64,000 nucleotides of DNA from Pyrenula massariospora (taxonomy: Eukaryota; Ascomycota; Eurotiomycetes; Pyrenulales; Pyrenulaceae): NCBI GenBank assembly GCA_021030905.1, contig JAGFMI010000004.1, positions 1,488,001 to 1,552,000 of the forward strand. Reading direction: 5' to 3'. Below are positions 10,222 to 21,750 of the stretch, piece by piece. Under the pieces are notes generated by a model. The model did not search any database and had not been told where the DNA came from. It saw only the letters and a program-made list of their open reading frames with translations. Each line of letters opens with the position of its first letter. The first letter of the stretch is position 1. A program made the position numbers and the translations under genes.

Positions 10222-10927
10222 TTATTTTTCATTCCTGAGATCCTGAAATGGGTCGGCTTGGTCATCGTCCAGCAACTGTATAACTCTGCCGTCTTCGGTC
10301 TCAAGACTCCATTCCATCGTCTCAAACTACATCGTGAGTGTATAAGTGCATATCCTCATGTATTGTGATCACCTGACTTACTGTGCCTAGTCTCGTCCTC
10401 CGTATACTTTTGAACCGATTCTTCCCCTTCCCCTTGGTGCCTTTCACCCAAAAGCTGATATCAATAATTCCATGCAACTGATTCATCTGTCCTCTGATCC
10501 AAGGAAATTTGCTTGCAAAGTATATTTCATCCCCGAGGAGCTGTCTTGCTTGCTCATTGATGCGCAGCGCGTACAGATTGCTCGCGACTACACTGGAGGA
10601 GGACTTCTGATAATTGAAAATAGCGAGCGAGGATATGGCAATTGCGACTATAAAGAAGGGCATGGTCTTGAGCCATATTCGTTTAGGTTTCATGTCTGGT
10701 AGGGCTCGGTCCGGCCGTCTTTCGAGGAGGGGCCCGCTACCCTCTACAGGCGCGGGAATTTCCTGTCTCCGCAGGGAATTTGTGAAGCTCCTCCTGGGAC
10801 ATCGTCGAGGTCGTATATGTCTGGGTAATTGAAGTAGAGGGGTAGACTTTGTGGATGAGAGAGCTTGTAGCGAGAGCGGAAATTTTTGTCTTTCAAGGGC
10901 ACGGAGTGTGTGACTATGGAATGCCAT
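10222..10927 (-). CDS. COA1: Cytochrome c oxidase assembly protein Coa1
   Basis: Coa1 is an inner-membrane factor that binds newly made Cox1 early in complex IV assembly. Exon 1 (10927-10382) and exon 2 (10326-10222) join across a 55-bp intron (GTAAGT...GTAG), giving 216 residues. Order: basic mitochondrial presequence (1-65), a linker ending LLERRPDRALP, a single transmembrane helix (PFFIVAIAISSLAIFNY), then the intermembrane-space Coa1 domain with GDEIYFASKFPWIRGQMNQL and HGIIDISFWVKGTKG. Exon 2 adds the last beta strands (MEWSLETEDGRVIQLL, ending DPFQDLRNEK), which match the family's usual C-terminus. It is divergent from a small membrane-protein gene 264 bp away. Confidence 0.88.
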
Positions 10928-11190
10928 GACTAAGTTGCAACTTGGATTGCGCTGACTTGGACTTCAAAGAATTACCTGTGGAAGATGCTCGTCGCCATTT
11001 TCTGAGTGTTGAATAACGTCGAAGTCAAGATCGAGCTGCATTTTCACTTTTGTGCGTGGCCGGAAAAGCTCCGAGCTCGTGGCAATAAGGAAAGAAACCC
11101 ATGACCTTCGGCTTTTCCCAGGCACCTTTCTCACAGGGCACGGTGGACGAGTGCTGCTTCCATGACTCCCAAGTTCGTAAATTGTCCACG

Positions 11191-11835
11191 ATGGCCACCG
11201 CACGCTTGCGCAAGACCTTCAAGTATCCAACCGACGCAGACTTTGACAATTCTCCGGAGGAGCTTGACGAACAGGGTATGATGTCTGCTCTATGGCCTGC
11301 CTTCACATGTTAAGCCTGCAGCGCAGAACAGGAAGCAGTGATCACAAAGCTTCGCAAGGACGACGAGGCTCAGAATGAGAAATTCAAGGTCAGCACCTGC
11401 TTTCAAGTACATTCTTGAAACGTGGAAGTGCTGACTTCACAGCTTTTTTTCACCCTTCTTCCCTTGCCATGCATTCTCCCGTTCCTACTCTACATCTTTT
11501 CCAGCTCGGTCACTTCTCAACCCTCTACACAGATATTTCTCTGCCTCCTTGGAATTACTTCACTGTTGTCAACTACTTATCTGTCTCATACTACACTACC
11601 TTCACTTCGTAAACCACAAATTTCGCATCCCAGAGCGCTCCTGCGAGAAGATGAAGGTCCTGTGGAAAAGTACCTCCCGTACCTTAATGGAGGTATTTGC
11701 CTCCTCCTAGCTTGGGCAGCGTTGATCCTCAAAGGCAACGGTGACCATGGCACTATGGCAGAGGTGTTCTGGATCTGGTGTCTTATACCCGGTGGTACGC
11801 ACCTTCTTCTCGGGGCTAAAAATATTGATCGTTAG
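11191..11835 (+). CDS. Small conserved fungal membrane protein, function unknown
   Basis: Three exons (11191-11275, 11327-11388, 11443-11835) give 179 residues. The two introns are 51 and 54 bp; the first acceptor is the second of two tandem CAGs, which keeps the frame. The N-terminus (MATARLRKTFKYP, then an acidic stretch with EELDEQEQEAVITKLRKDDE) looks like a soluble helical segment. It is followed by two hydrophobic helices (about residues 50-85) and another pair (about 125-175, NGGICLLLAWAALIL and WIWCLIPGGTHLLLG). I recognise the pattern from uncharacterised ascomycete proteins but no named domain. It lies divergent to COA1, which alone does not assign it to mitochondria. Confidence 0.72.
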
Positions 11836-12127
11836 CTTAAAATGTAACAGTCACAAATTTCGTAGTTTCTATTGCAGGGCGCTGGATGACGGATGTTGAT
11901 ATACAGAGTCTTGAACGGTTAAAGTACGATTACAAGGGAGCCTGAAGCAATAACAGTACACCAGCTTTGAGACTATTCGCGTCGCTATGTACAAAATATT
12001 ATTAGAGCCATTTCTTGGAGACAAATATTTGCAGCGGCTGTTGTGCCTTGCGACTCAAATCTTATAGCACCGGCCCACCACCTCTTCGACTAGAAGCCGC
12101 CTGAACAGAGATCATTGTTCAGGTCAT

Positions 12128-13060
12128 CTACATCAACGCCCATGTCCATGAAATGCCAAACAGTCCAACCAAGAAAGCTGTCACTCCAACGCGTGTGCTT
12201 GCAAATACCTGGGATGCCCCTGAACCCGAGCTCGTGCCGGACGCCGTAACGGTAGGTGATGAAGTGGTCCCAGTGGCAGACGACCCAGCTGAAGAGCTGC
12301 TAGAGTTATCATCACCCGAGTCATTGTCGTCGGAATCCTGATTCGCTGCAATGACACCACCACCTACTGCTGGCGGGGAAGAAGAATTAGATGTTCCTTT
12401 CGCGGCGGATTTGTACGCTGCGAGGGTGTTTTGACCGGACCTGTGAAACGTATTTGTTAGCTCTTGACCTTCAAGAGGGATGTAGATTCCTTACGAGGGT
12501 GGGTTGACGACCATGGCCATGCCATTTTGGCAGTGCGTGACTTGAGAACAGTAGATCCACAGCGGATCTGTGGAGTTAATGGTGATGGTGAACATTTGAT
12601 TCTGAATTTTGAAAATTGTCAGCAAGAACGATTTTATTGAAAACACGGAAGGGCAATGCTGCTCCAAAAGACCGAGGAATTGGACAAGGTCTTTGGCGAT
12701 AATGTCTAGGGGCTGGACACTTACCCCCTCTCCGCCTTGCACGTTCATGAACCCGCTATAAAAGCTTCCAGCAATTGGTTGACACGGTTGATTGAAAGAG
12801 CTTTGGGCCACGCTGTGCCCCGTCGGATAGAAATGGAAGTTGATCTTGTCGCCAAGCTTGGCAGTGACGGTATCCGGGTCAAAGACGAAGCCATTTTTAC
12901 CGACATCTACATCATGGACGCCGCTTGTGGACGAGGACGAAGGCGCCGAGGCGGAAGAAGACGAGGACGAAGAGGAAGAGGCTGGGCTACTACCGTACTG
13001 TCCTAAAGTGAACGGGACGAAAAGCTCAAAGAGGAGTACGGCGGAGGAGAGAAACATCAT
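12128..13060 (-). CDS. GPI-anchored cupredoxin-like extracellular serine-rich protein
   Basis: Exons 13060-12725, 12601-12495 and 12440-12128 give 251 residues. A signal peptide (MMFLSSAVLLFELFVPFTLG) is followed by a Ser-rich linker and a plastocyanin-like domain (about residues 45-135). The type-1 copper ligands look complete: H in YPTGHSV, then C-x4-H-x4-M in IYCSQVTHCQNGM. Exon 2 carries the C/H/M part, so the intron splits the copper site. The C-terminal third is Ser/Gly/Thr-rich and ends in a hydrophobic tail (VGVTAFLVGLFGISWTWALM) without charged residues after it, as in GPI precursors. The likely place is the plasma membrane or cell wall. An upstream in-frame ATG exists (13144), but 13060 gives the clean signal peptide. 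Function in fungi is not established. Confidence 0.85.
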
Positions 13061-14593
13061 TTTAAAGGCTGAATAATAGGGTGATTCGCGACAGAGGTTT
13101 TGAACACGAAACGGGAAGGCAGGAGCGATGACAATGCTTGACAATGTCTCGGCCTTCCCAGATTGCTCTTTATAGCTGCTTCAAGAGACCGACAGTCTGG
13201 CAAAGCTTGATACACCACGCTGAACAGCGTCCAAAAGAGGAAGGTCTAGAAGAACGCGTAGCCCTCGTCTTGCCTATTTGAAATTTTCTATATTTGCTGT
13301 CAAGCGATAAAAGTAGCGCAGCGGAAGCTCCAGGAGAGCCAATGTCGGTGAAGGCCAACAAGTACCCTTTACGGAAAAGGCGCTGAAGACATGGTACGTC
13401 TGGCAAGATGCCAGTGAAGTCGATTGCTAGCAAGCCTCCACCATGACGAGGCCTGCCAAATCAGTAAGGGGAGACCAGACGCGCGAAGGGGGCCGATGTA
13501 GCAGACAACACTGCGTCCGGCGTCCCGCCGACACAGCGGGACATAGGGCTGAACGGGTTTCCCGTGGAGCCGCCTTGCTCAGAAAACGAGGACTGCATTA
13601 CAAGAACGCAGTACCGTCTCAACAAGCTGACCGCAGTGGATTTTGACGTGCACTGCGCTGTTCACCCCTTTCGCTGTATTCTGTAATCGTCACATCTCAG
13701 TTCCCAATAAATCAGCTCTCTGAGAAACGTTACGATCACAAGGGCATAGACGGACAAGTCCCACGGCATGCAAAGGCTAAGAAAATATTCTGCCCGCCCA
13801 AAGAGACAGGGCTAAAACGCGCGCCCTATGCGAGTTACTAATCCCATAAGCTGACCGCCAAGCTGGTAGCGATGACGCGTCAAGGTCGCAAGGCTCAACC
13901 AGACAGCCAAATAGAGCAGTAGAAACAAGAGTGGCCTAAAGAACCAAACCTGTTGATTACAATTTTTGAGGCGTCCAAAGAAACAGGGAATCATAGGATT
14001 GTGTCGAAGACTCTATGGTCATTCGCTTTCCTAAAGTTCAGCCTCGCACTGTTATCGTAGCCAAAGAACGACGTAAAGGCTTACTGATAGGCTCAAGGGA
14101 CGGAAGACTCAGCTTGATGATAATAAAGCGCATCAAGGAACGCACCTTGTGCTGCCAGATTGTTTCAAAGCGTAGACAATCTTGTGACCTACAAAGGATG
14201 CAGATGTTTTCGAATGCCATGAAAGTCCAACCAGATTCCTCGTCTGCAAAAGAGCCACGGAGGCCATCGGTAATTACTACTGGTTTAGCGCAATTGCTGT
14301 GTGTTCAAGAACAGAGTGCCTACCCTCTTATAAACTCAGAATGTCGTCGGCCTACACAGGGAAGCTCGTTATCCAAATGAGGAACATCAAAGATGGGTTG
14401 TCGTCTAACAGAGCGCAACAGGGCAAAGCGCTCGGGCCAACGCTAACTTGATGTGAAAAATAAATCCCGGACTCGTCGAGCTCAAGCTTCTCGTTTCTCA
14501 GGCTTGGTCTCACGCCAGGATGGTGCAACAACAGCTACAGCTTACTCGGTAGTATTTCTCGATTCTTTCCTGCTCAAAGGCGTCAAAATTGCT
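13061..14593. other. Intergenic region, no gene supported
   Basis: About 1.5 kb between the divergent cupredoxin and uL3m genes. Open frames at 13443-13646 and 14015-14380 (plus) have ATG starts but no motif or compositional signal, and no splice partner was found. The 13440-13590 part is G+C-rich, unlike its surroundings. I see no RNA gene. Confidence 0.35.
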
Positions 14594-15595
14594 ATGAAGC
14601 CTAGAACCTCTTCCCGCTCTCCTGTCTCCATACCCTCCCTTCTCCAGACATCCCACCCTCAAAGATTATCCCCTAACTCCTCTCTCCGCCTCCCCTATCG
14701 CCATGTCCAATCTTCTCAGAGACGAAGCATGGGCATCCGCTCCTTAGCAAAAGACCCGTACCACAACCGTTTCAATAATCCGTCCCTTCCCTCACCTCTA
14801 CTCTCCTCCCCCGCCGCGGCTCTCAAACGCAAACTCGACGCCGACACCCTCCCCCTCCGCCCCGGCGCCATCGCCACCAAATCCGGCATGACGTCCGTCT
14901 TCGACCCTGAGACCGGCACCCGGATACCCGTCACGATCCTCCAGCTCGACAGAGTGCAGGTGACGCAGCACAAATCCAAGCAACGCGAAGGCTACACGGC
15001 CGTGCAGCTCGGCGCCGGCGGGCGCGCACCACACAACCTCCCCAAGGCCATGCTCGGCCACTTCAGCGCGGCCGGCGTCCCCGTCAAGCGGCACGTCCGC
15101 GAATTCCGCGTGCGCAACCAAAGGGGCCTCGAGGCCGCGCCCGTCGGCTCCTGGATCACCGCCGCGCATTTCGACGTCGGCCAGTACGTGGATGTGCAGT
15201 GCCTGACCAAGGGCAAGGGGTTCGCCGGGGTCATGAAGCGGCACGGGATGCACGGGCAGGATCGGAGTCACGGCGCCTCGTTGTCGCACCGGAGCTTGGG
15301 GTCCGCGGGACAGGGTCAGGGAGGGGGGAGTAGGGTGTACCCCGGGAAGAAGATGGCGGGGAATATGGGGGCGGAGTTGAGGACGCAGATGCGGTTGAGG
15401 GTTGTCAGTGTGGATGAGGGAGATGGGATTGTGGTCGTCAAGGGAAGTGTGCCTGGGCCAAGGGGTGGGGTGGTGAAGGTCAGGGATTCGATCAAGACGG
15501 CATGGCCGGAGGTGCAGCCCAAGGCAACGATGGAGGAGATGGTGGCAAATGAGAGTGTCACGGTGGAAAGGGCGGGGGCGGCAGCACCGGCATAA
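14594..15595 (+). CDS. Mitochondrial large-subunit ribosomal protein uL3m
   Basis: This is the nuclear-encoded bacterial-type L3 protein of the mitochondrial ribosome (yeast Mrpl9). It has 333 residues in one exon from MKPRTSS at 14594. An upstream in-frame start at 14453 would bury the presequence behind 47 unlikely residues. A Ser/Arg-rich leader (1-70) precedes RPGAIATKSGMTSVFDPETG, then the L3 core with CLTKGKGFAGVMKRHGMHGQ and the hallmark GASLSHRSLGSAGQGQGG...YPGKKMAGNMG loop that reaches the peptidyl-transferase centre. The C-terminal strand VVVKGSVPGPRGG is also typical. The coding strand is markedly G+C-rich in the middle. It is convergent with PHO81. Confidence 0.93.
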   Translation: MKPRTSSRSPVSIPSLLQTSHPQRLSPNSSLRLPYRHVQSSQRRSMGIRSLAKDPYHNRFNNPSLPSPLLSSPAAALKRKLDADTLPLRPGAIATKSGMTSVFDPETGTRIPVTILQLDRVQVTQHKSKQREGYTAVQLGAGGRAPHNLPKAMLGHFSAAGVPVKRHVREFRVRNQRGLEAAPVGSWITAAHFDVGQYVDVQCLTKGKGFAGVMKRHGMHGQDRSHGASLSHRSLGSAGQGQGGGSRVYPGKKMAGNMGAELRTQMRLRVVSVDEGDGIVVVKGSVPGPRGGVVKVRDSIKTAWPEVQPKATMEEMVANESVTVERAGAAAPA

Positions 15596-15879
15596 ACAGA
15601 TCAATTACATCTATACATTCAACGTCAAGAAGTCACGTCACTGATCGAAAACTGTCATTATTCTAGTGGCCCAACTCGAATGACACACAGCTCACAGCTC
15701 ACTTCTCTGCGGCACGCACAAAGTCCAATGCAATGCAAAACCAAATAACCTCCCATTTTTCCCCCGAGAACAGTGATTCAGAGACAATTGGCACATTGGC
15801 CATCAAAGCACTAAGCACCCCAAGTCATTCTGCTGTCGAGAGAGGATGGCAGCTCACCCTTGGCATGCATCTCCCGTCA

Positions 15880-18800
15880 TCACATGTCAATCCGACTTGT
15901 AAAGCTAAGCACTCCATTCCTCCTCAATACCCCATCAATGCCCTGCTGCATCTTCGGGCTCCCTAGGCCGGCGGCCGCGCTTCCACCCCGCTGAATTGAA
16001 GGGTGGGGTGTGGCGGCCTCGTCCATCTCCTCTGAAGTATCGGCCACGACGACCAGACCGAGCTCTTTCATTGATTCGACAAGAGCGGGAACCATTTCCT
16101 GGTAAAGTTAACATTATAAAGGAATATTCTAGGCTGGGGCCTCGTAGGAAATTAGGGTAGCCAGAGGTGTTACGTACCAGTGTACTCGACCGACAAATCA
16201 ACCCCATAAAATTATTGCTCTGGGCTAAGCGAGAGGATTCCTTGATTGACATCGACGTACGGCACTTTTTCGCTCCAAGCTCGTTGACAAGAAAAACCGG
16301 GTCTGTCACGGTGTTTAGCTTTTGCTATTTTTTTCATTCCCGAAAATCACTGGGTTACATACAATTGGGCTGTTTCCAATTCATCGCAGTACAAATATTT
16401 CGATTGTGGCTGGTGAAGACAATGTTCCTCATAAAGTTAGGGTCAGCCTCTCTTGCGCTTCTAGCATGGTCGAACACGACGCTAAGGATCGCATCCGCAA
16501 AGGTGTTGATGTCGACGATGGGACCAACAGCTTCAGTGGTTTCCTCGCCAGGAGTTGGATAAAGAATGCTGAGACTGATATTGACGCTGGAAGGCAGATG
16601 AGCGAGGACATCCTGCAAAGGCAGGAGCGAGGAAGCGAGGAGATTTTGTAGATGCGGAAGGTCGTCCGTTCCCAGATTTACTATCTCGTTAAGGATTGAC
16701 TTTGGGGGCTGGATGTCTCCTGGTACCTTGTCAAGCTCTGACAACGTCGCTTGTGAGATCGGTACGCGGATACCCTGAACATTGACAAAGTACGTCGGAT
16801 ACAGAACAGGGACACCATCCCCAGAAAGTTGGACATAGACGTGCAGATAATGTCCGGATAAGCTTGAGCCGGTTATGAGGCTAGAGTTCTCTGAGTCAAG
16901 GGCGCTTGTCGCTTTCCAATAGGTTGCAAAGTTCTTGATTTCAAGAGGCTGGCCACAATATGGCTTGATGACCTGAAAGCTGAAAGTGATCTGGCCGATT
17001 GCTCTGAGTCGAGGATCAAAAAGAGGCAGACAGCATACTCCTGCGGAACTGTTGATGGCCCTGAACACATCCGGTAGCGCCACAGACTTCGCAATCACCT
17101 TCGAGCCAAAGGTTGGGAAAATTTCAAAATCGATGGTAAATGACTCGAGGATGTCCGCCTGAAAAGTCAAAAGCCTCGAGTCCTCCTGAATCGGTAGCAT
17201 AACACTTCGAGGTATTAAGTCAGACATCTTCGATGATATAGTAAGGCGAGCCGCCGGGTATCTCCCCTCGTTGAAAAAGATAATTGACTTGGCTCCCTGG
17301 TGAAAATTAATTGAAATGAATGTTTTAGTGTCGAGGAAGTTATGCCCATAACGGCGAAGGGGGATAATGGGAGGAGGTAAAGACAAATCTGGAATACCAT
17401 CCGCTTCGCCTCTCTGTGTTGCCGTTGTCAATTGTAATGGCATTGGCATCTGCAATGTTTGCGCAGAACCTCGATGGTTGGTGGAAGAAGCTCCCTTAGT
17501 TGAGCGCCTAAGATGCTCCTCCCAAAGAAAACGCATGCATTCGAGATGGCCATCCCAGGTAGCGTAATACATCGCTGACAGTCCCTTCTCGTCCACTACT
17601 GTAGTGTCAACTCCTATTTCAAGCAACCTCTGAAGACACTGGACGCGTCCTTCGCTCGCAGCATGAAATAGCGGGGTCCACTGATACAACTTGTCTTTCT
17701 GGTCAAGATCTGCTCCATGCCTCTGCAATAGCAAGAGGAGATCTGGACTATGTGTGGATCTGGCGACGAGATGTTGAGGGTAAAGGCCCTCTGCATCCGG
17801 GACCAGCCGTGCTCCTTTTCCTAAAAGGAGGGCTGCAACTTCTGTTGAGCCGTATTGACAAGCAAGGTTGAGAGGAACGTGGTCCGTTTCCGAAAGAGGG
17901 TCGATGCGAGCTTGACGCGATATCAAAGATTCGGCGCACTGGAGTTTGTTGCGAACAATGCTGTGGATCAAAGGGGTGAAATTATCGTGGTCAACAGAGT
18001 TAACGGTAGCAGGTCCAGACTGGATCAATGTCTCGACCATTTCGACTCGGCCTTTGAGGCAGGCATAATGAAGAGGAATTCGACCGTAGATGTCCACCGT
18101 GGCAGGATCCACCCCGGCGACCAAACCAGCTTGGAGAACAAGTTCCCGTCCATGAATTGCCGCCTCATGTAGGCAGTTCCGCTCATTGATATCATCTTCA
18201 GCAAATAAATCAATTAACCCCGATTCGAGCATCACTGCTAAAGCCTCATCTGGGGATTCACCAATGGCGGCTAAGAAGGTGCGAGTCATCCGTTCTTTGG
18301 CAGCAGGTGAGGTTCTCATTCTCGTGTTTGCGTCGTGGAGCGCATTTAAATTCCCTGCGGCCGCTGCTTGAAGGATCTGTATGTCGGCTGCGTTTTCATC
18401 GGCTGGGCCTAGCTGGCCACGTTCACTCGAAACTCCTGCCCGTATGGGTTCAAGCTGGATATTTTCACCCTCGGCCCATGCTTCAAGGTCAAGCCTAGCA
18501 TTGGTAGCTCGATCAGAAAGATCGCGGAGCACATCTCTGTTGAAGCAAGGCTGCATCTCCACTGCTCGGTGCAAATACAGTTCCTTCGTACGAGACTGCA
18601 GGCATCCAATCAGCCATCCGTTGATTCATGTAAATGAGAACCTGACCTTTGATGTCTTGTCCCACTGTGTATTTGATTAGCTGACCGAGCCGGTATGTTG
18701 ATAGAAAAGTTAAGACCTACTTTTTTCAGTATCTTTGAGATCGCAGTCTCGTTGACTTCTACAAATTGCTGTCAAATCAATACCTCGTTCCAGCCTTGTC

Positions 18801-19478
18801 AGAGCTGGTGCTGTACCTGAAGTTTATTTAGATCGTTATCGAATTGCTGCAGACCCTCAATGAGGGTTGCAAAGCTAGTCAAAGTTTTATTTGCAGAGGC
18901 AATCCGGGCTTGTGTCATGCGTTTCTTATCCAAAAGTGTTTGGAGCCTTAGAGAGAACTATACACCCATGAGCGCCATAGCCTTTTCCGGTAGTCACTTA
19001 CGCACCTCGGCTTCTTTCTGGAGATAAAATACGTTGACCTTATCAATCTCTCGTTCCTATCTTCGGTCAGAAGCAGTTCATACATGGTGAAATCTACTTA
19101 CCAGGCGGAAGAAGAAGACTTCCTTGTTCGCCCGGAGCGCAGCTTCAGCGTCGGTAGGTTCTCTACGTCCTTCTCCAGAATTTTGGGCTGGGATCGTAGG
19201 AGTAGCACTGAGCTGTTTAATAAGCTACTCCAGAGTTAAGTGCGTTGCAATTTGAGCCAGGATCTAGACTTCCTACCTTTTTAAGTTTCTTGTAATCGAG
19301 AAAGCTTGATGCGTACTCTGGCAGGTCGAGTTGACGCCTTTGAATTTGCTTGCCGAACTTCCTGCATCTCGTAGGTGCAGAATTAGAAGGCTGTCCAGTT
19401 TAAGGTAACGGAATAGGAAGGGCAGCTGCAAGAAACCGTTGGAGAGAGCGAAAGGAAGAGCCGAGTCTTGACCTACAT
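15880..19478 (-). CDS. PHO81: Phosphate sensor/regulator Pho81 (NUC-2): SPX, ankyrin, GDPD
   Basis: Pho81/NUC-2 is a cyclin-dependent-kinase inhibitor of the phosphate-starvation pathway; its SPX domain reads inositol pyrophosphates. Ten exons are modelled: 19478-19477, 19361-19277, 19224-19102, 19056-19006, 18957-18817, 18768-18721, 18664-18647, 18595-16363, 16302-16178, 16098-15880. They sum to 1014 residues in one frame. The SPX domain (1-160) opens with KFGKQIQRRQLDLPEYASSF. Ankyrin repeats follow at about 290-525 (NCLHEAAIHGRE, GRIPLHYACLKGRVEMVETL, WTPLFHAASEGRVQCLQRLLE). A C2-like segment and a degenerate glycerophosphodiester phosphodiesterase domain complete it, with SIKESSRLAQSNNFMGLICRS near the end. 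The start codon appears split by an intron (AT, then G AAG), and one exon is only 18 nt. Domain content is firm; the 2-nt first coding exon is inferred. Confidence 0.9.
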
Positions 19479-20506
19479 GCTGGATGACTAGGGTAACACG
19501 GAGAGTTCCTGGTCAAATGGGTCAACCAACGTGTGCGACGAGGTCGCTTCAGGCGGTTATGCCATTGGCGAGGGCCTGAGCATTCCTTTTCTGACTGGAA
19601 CATCAGTGGCGTGGGAAGCTTCACACAGCAACAAGCTTGGCCTAGCGGGCGCGAACTGGTTGTCGTTATGCGGCTTGAAATCTTAGAGGCCAGGAACAGG
19701 GCATTCTGATGACGATAGAAGAGTTTAAAGCGGCTCGAACCCTGGCTCCGGCTATGTGAGAGTCGAGACTTTCAGGCAAGCAATGCCGTCCACCGTCATA
19801 GCGGGGGGGGGGCGGAAGTGACACAGCGTCAATAATAATGTTCACGTCTTCACGGAATCACACGGGTAGGGCATAAGGACAAGAGGTATGGTAGCGGAGA
19901 AATCCGGGGAGCAAACAGCGGGCGTGGATGTGAAGCATTTCGGTGGTTGATTGGAAAGGCACCAGATGTGGAACTCCCGAGCATGCTTTACTACCACCAA
20001 TCATCGAGGCACGTGGAAATTAGCGCAGCAGAGCCTTGCGGGCGAGGCTGGGGCAAAGGCTGCTAGCAGGGCGAGGGATGATCACTGGATACGGTCGAGG
20101 CAGAGTGATTGGAATGGATATTGAAAGACTATGTCGTTGATGCAAGTTAATATGTCCCCCATCGATGTTATAAACAGAAACTCTCCTTTGCACAAGACAC
20201 GGCTCCGTCTCATCTCCTTCAGCTTGTTTTTACCGGATCATCTCCTACCCTCCTCCCTCCCAGATATTGAAACGCGGCAGGCATCCTCACAATGCCAGAT
20301 GTAATGAGTGACGACTTCGAGGGTACAGCATACTGAACCCATCAGCATTATGTGAAAGAGTAAACGAGAAGGCTGAGCCAAAGACTTTCGACGACTTTGA
20401 TTGATCCTTCGAGGTATAACGGTGGACCCACATAAGCCATGCGTTGCAACCAGCCAGTTTGTGATGCCTCGAACCTAACGCCGTAGACCCGGGCCAGATA
20501 CAGAGT
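19479..20506. promoter_or_regulatory. PHO81 upstream region with CACGTG and an orphan TATA/ATG
   Basis: This 1.03-kb stretch separates PHO81 from the 3' end of the next minus-strand gene. A CACGTG at 20010-20015, about 530 bp before the PHO81 start, matches the core site of the Pho4/NUC-1 basic helix-loop-helix factors. On the plus strand, a TATAAA-like box near 20169, a CT-rich tract (20210-20265) and an ATG at 20291 look like a promoter. The open frame there (MPDVMSDDFEG) stops after about 14 codons unless spliced, and I could not find a second exon. A run of G lies at 19803-19812. Confidence 0.4.
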
Positions 20507-21750
20507 TTAAAAATTTTGAGCAATGCCAGAGCCCTGCTGAGGGAAGTGTGACTGGGGCTGAATCCGTGTATTTCTTCGAGCCTGAACATCGCGTATCACT
20601 GGCTGGCTACCCCCGTAGGAGCCGTCGCCGTACGGGCCATGGTTTGGCTGAGCGTCGCTATAATAGTGCGGTTCTTCATAGTAGGGGGCCTCAGCATGAT
20701 GAGGGGAGGAGGGGCCATCATCAGACGCATCGGAGCCTCGAGGTCCAGAGTAAGCAGACGATGCATTGGAGGGGCCACGATGCACATTCTCCTGCCGTCG
20801 GGCAGTAGGTGCGGCACCAAGAGCGCCTATTGTCTCAGAATCTCCGGTCGGGGGACGAGCAGCGCTCGGCGTTTCGACCAGAGGATCTCCAGAATGTCCT
20901 TCAGAATATTGCCCATTCGAGGGTGAGCCTTGATGTCCATGCCCGGACGGATTGCTCGCAGTGTCGGAGATTGCCATCCCAATACCGGCGCGACTGCTAC
21001 CCAAATTAGTTGATGGCTTTCGCTGCGCTGAGGTATTTCCCCAGCCTCGGTAGCCCGAATTGTCCTCTGCCATTTCTGATCCTCCTTCAGCGTAGTTGCT
21101 TCCAGAACCCACGGCCGGAAGCGTAGGGTCATTATTAGGATTAAACCCATATTCTTCAACCTCTTTCCTCCGCAGCTCCTCGGCGTCCTTCCTCTGCTTT
21201 CGCTTCTTCCAAAGGTAGATCAGAGCCATCACGATCAGTGCGATCGCTGCGATCGGTACGACAACGGCAACCGCAATCGTGCCTCCAGTCCCCAGCCCGC
21301 TCTTTGATTTGCCCGAATGGCCATTACTTCCAGTTTCGAGCGGTTGTGCAGAAGAAGAAGTGGAGGAGAAGCTGGTCGAAGATGAGCTTGTCGGTAAAGG
21401 CACAGATACAGTAGCGGGACTTGTATTGGTAGACGTAACGACCGTGACCGTAGGGGGAGGGGCCCCAGATGTACTCGACGGAGTAAATGTCACAACCGAT
21501 GTCGTCAGAACTACGGAAGATGAGGACGGAGAGAACGATGACGACGAGGACGGAATAAGGGAGGACGAGCTGGAGATCGGGAAAGATGAGGAAGAAAAGG
21601 TAGAAGATTCCGTTAAAGGTGGAAAGGAGGTGCTGCTGCTCGTAGAGGTATCGAATGGGTTACCAGTGGAAATTGTACCTACGGCGAGTTTTAGTAACAG
21701 TCTAGATCAGTCGCGATGAATGACATACTGGTGGTATTGCTCGCCGCCAT
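20507..21750 (-). CDS. Ser/Thr-rich single-pass membrane protein
   Basis: Exon 1 (21750-21729, MAASNTT) and exon 2 (21678-20507) join across a 50-bp intron and give 397 residues. Residues 1-135 are almost entirely Ser, Thr and Pro, a likely O-glycosylated stalk. One transmembrane helix follows (GTIAVAVVVPIAAIALIVMALIYLW, about 140-164) with a KKRKQRK stop-transfer. The rest is a disordered cytoplasmic tail rich in Gly, Ser, Asn and Pro. No cleavable signal peptide is visible, so a type III topology is likely. The architecture resembles fungal cell-wall stress sensors of the Mid2/Wsc type, but no Wsc Cys-rich domain is present. The family is not identified; the role as sensor is only suggested by layout. 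Confidence 0.75.

Noticed and set aside
14015-14380. 121-codon plus-strand frame before uL3m
   Set aside because: No motif, basic random-looking composition and no splice partner.
19725-19760. B-box-like GGTTCGAGCC on the minus strand upstream of PHO81
   Set aside because: The flanking bases cannot form a five-pair T stem, and no acceptor stem is found.
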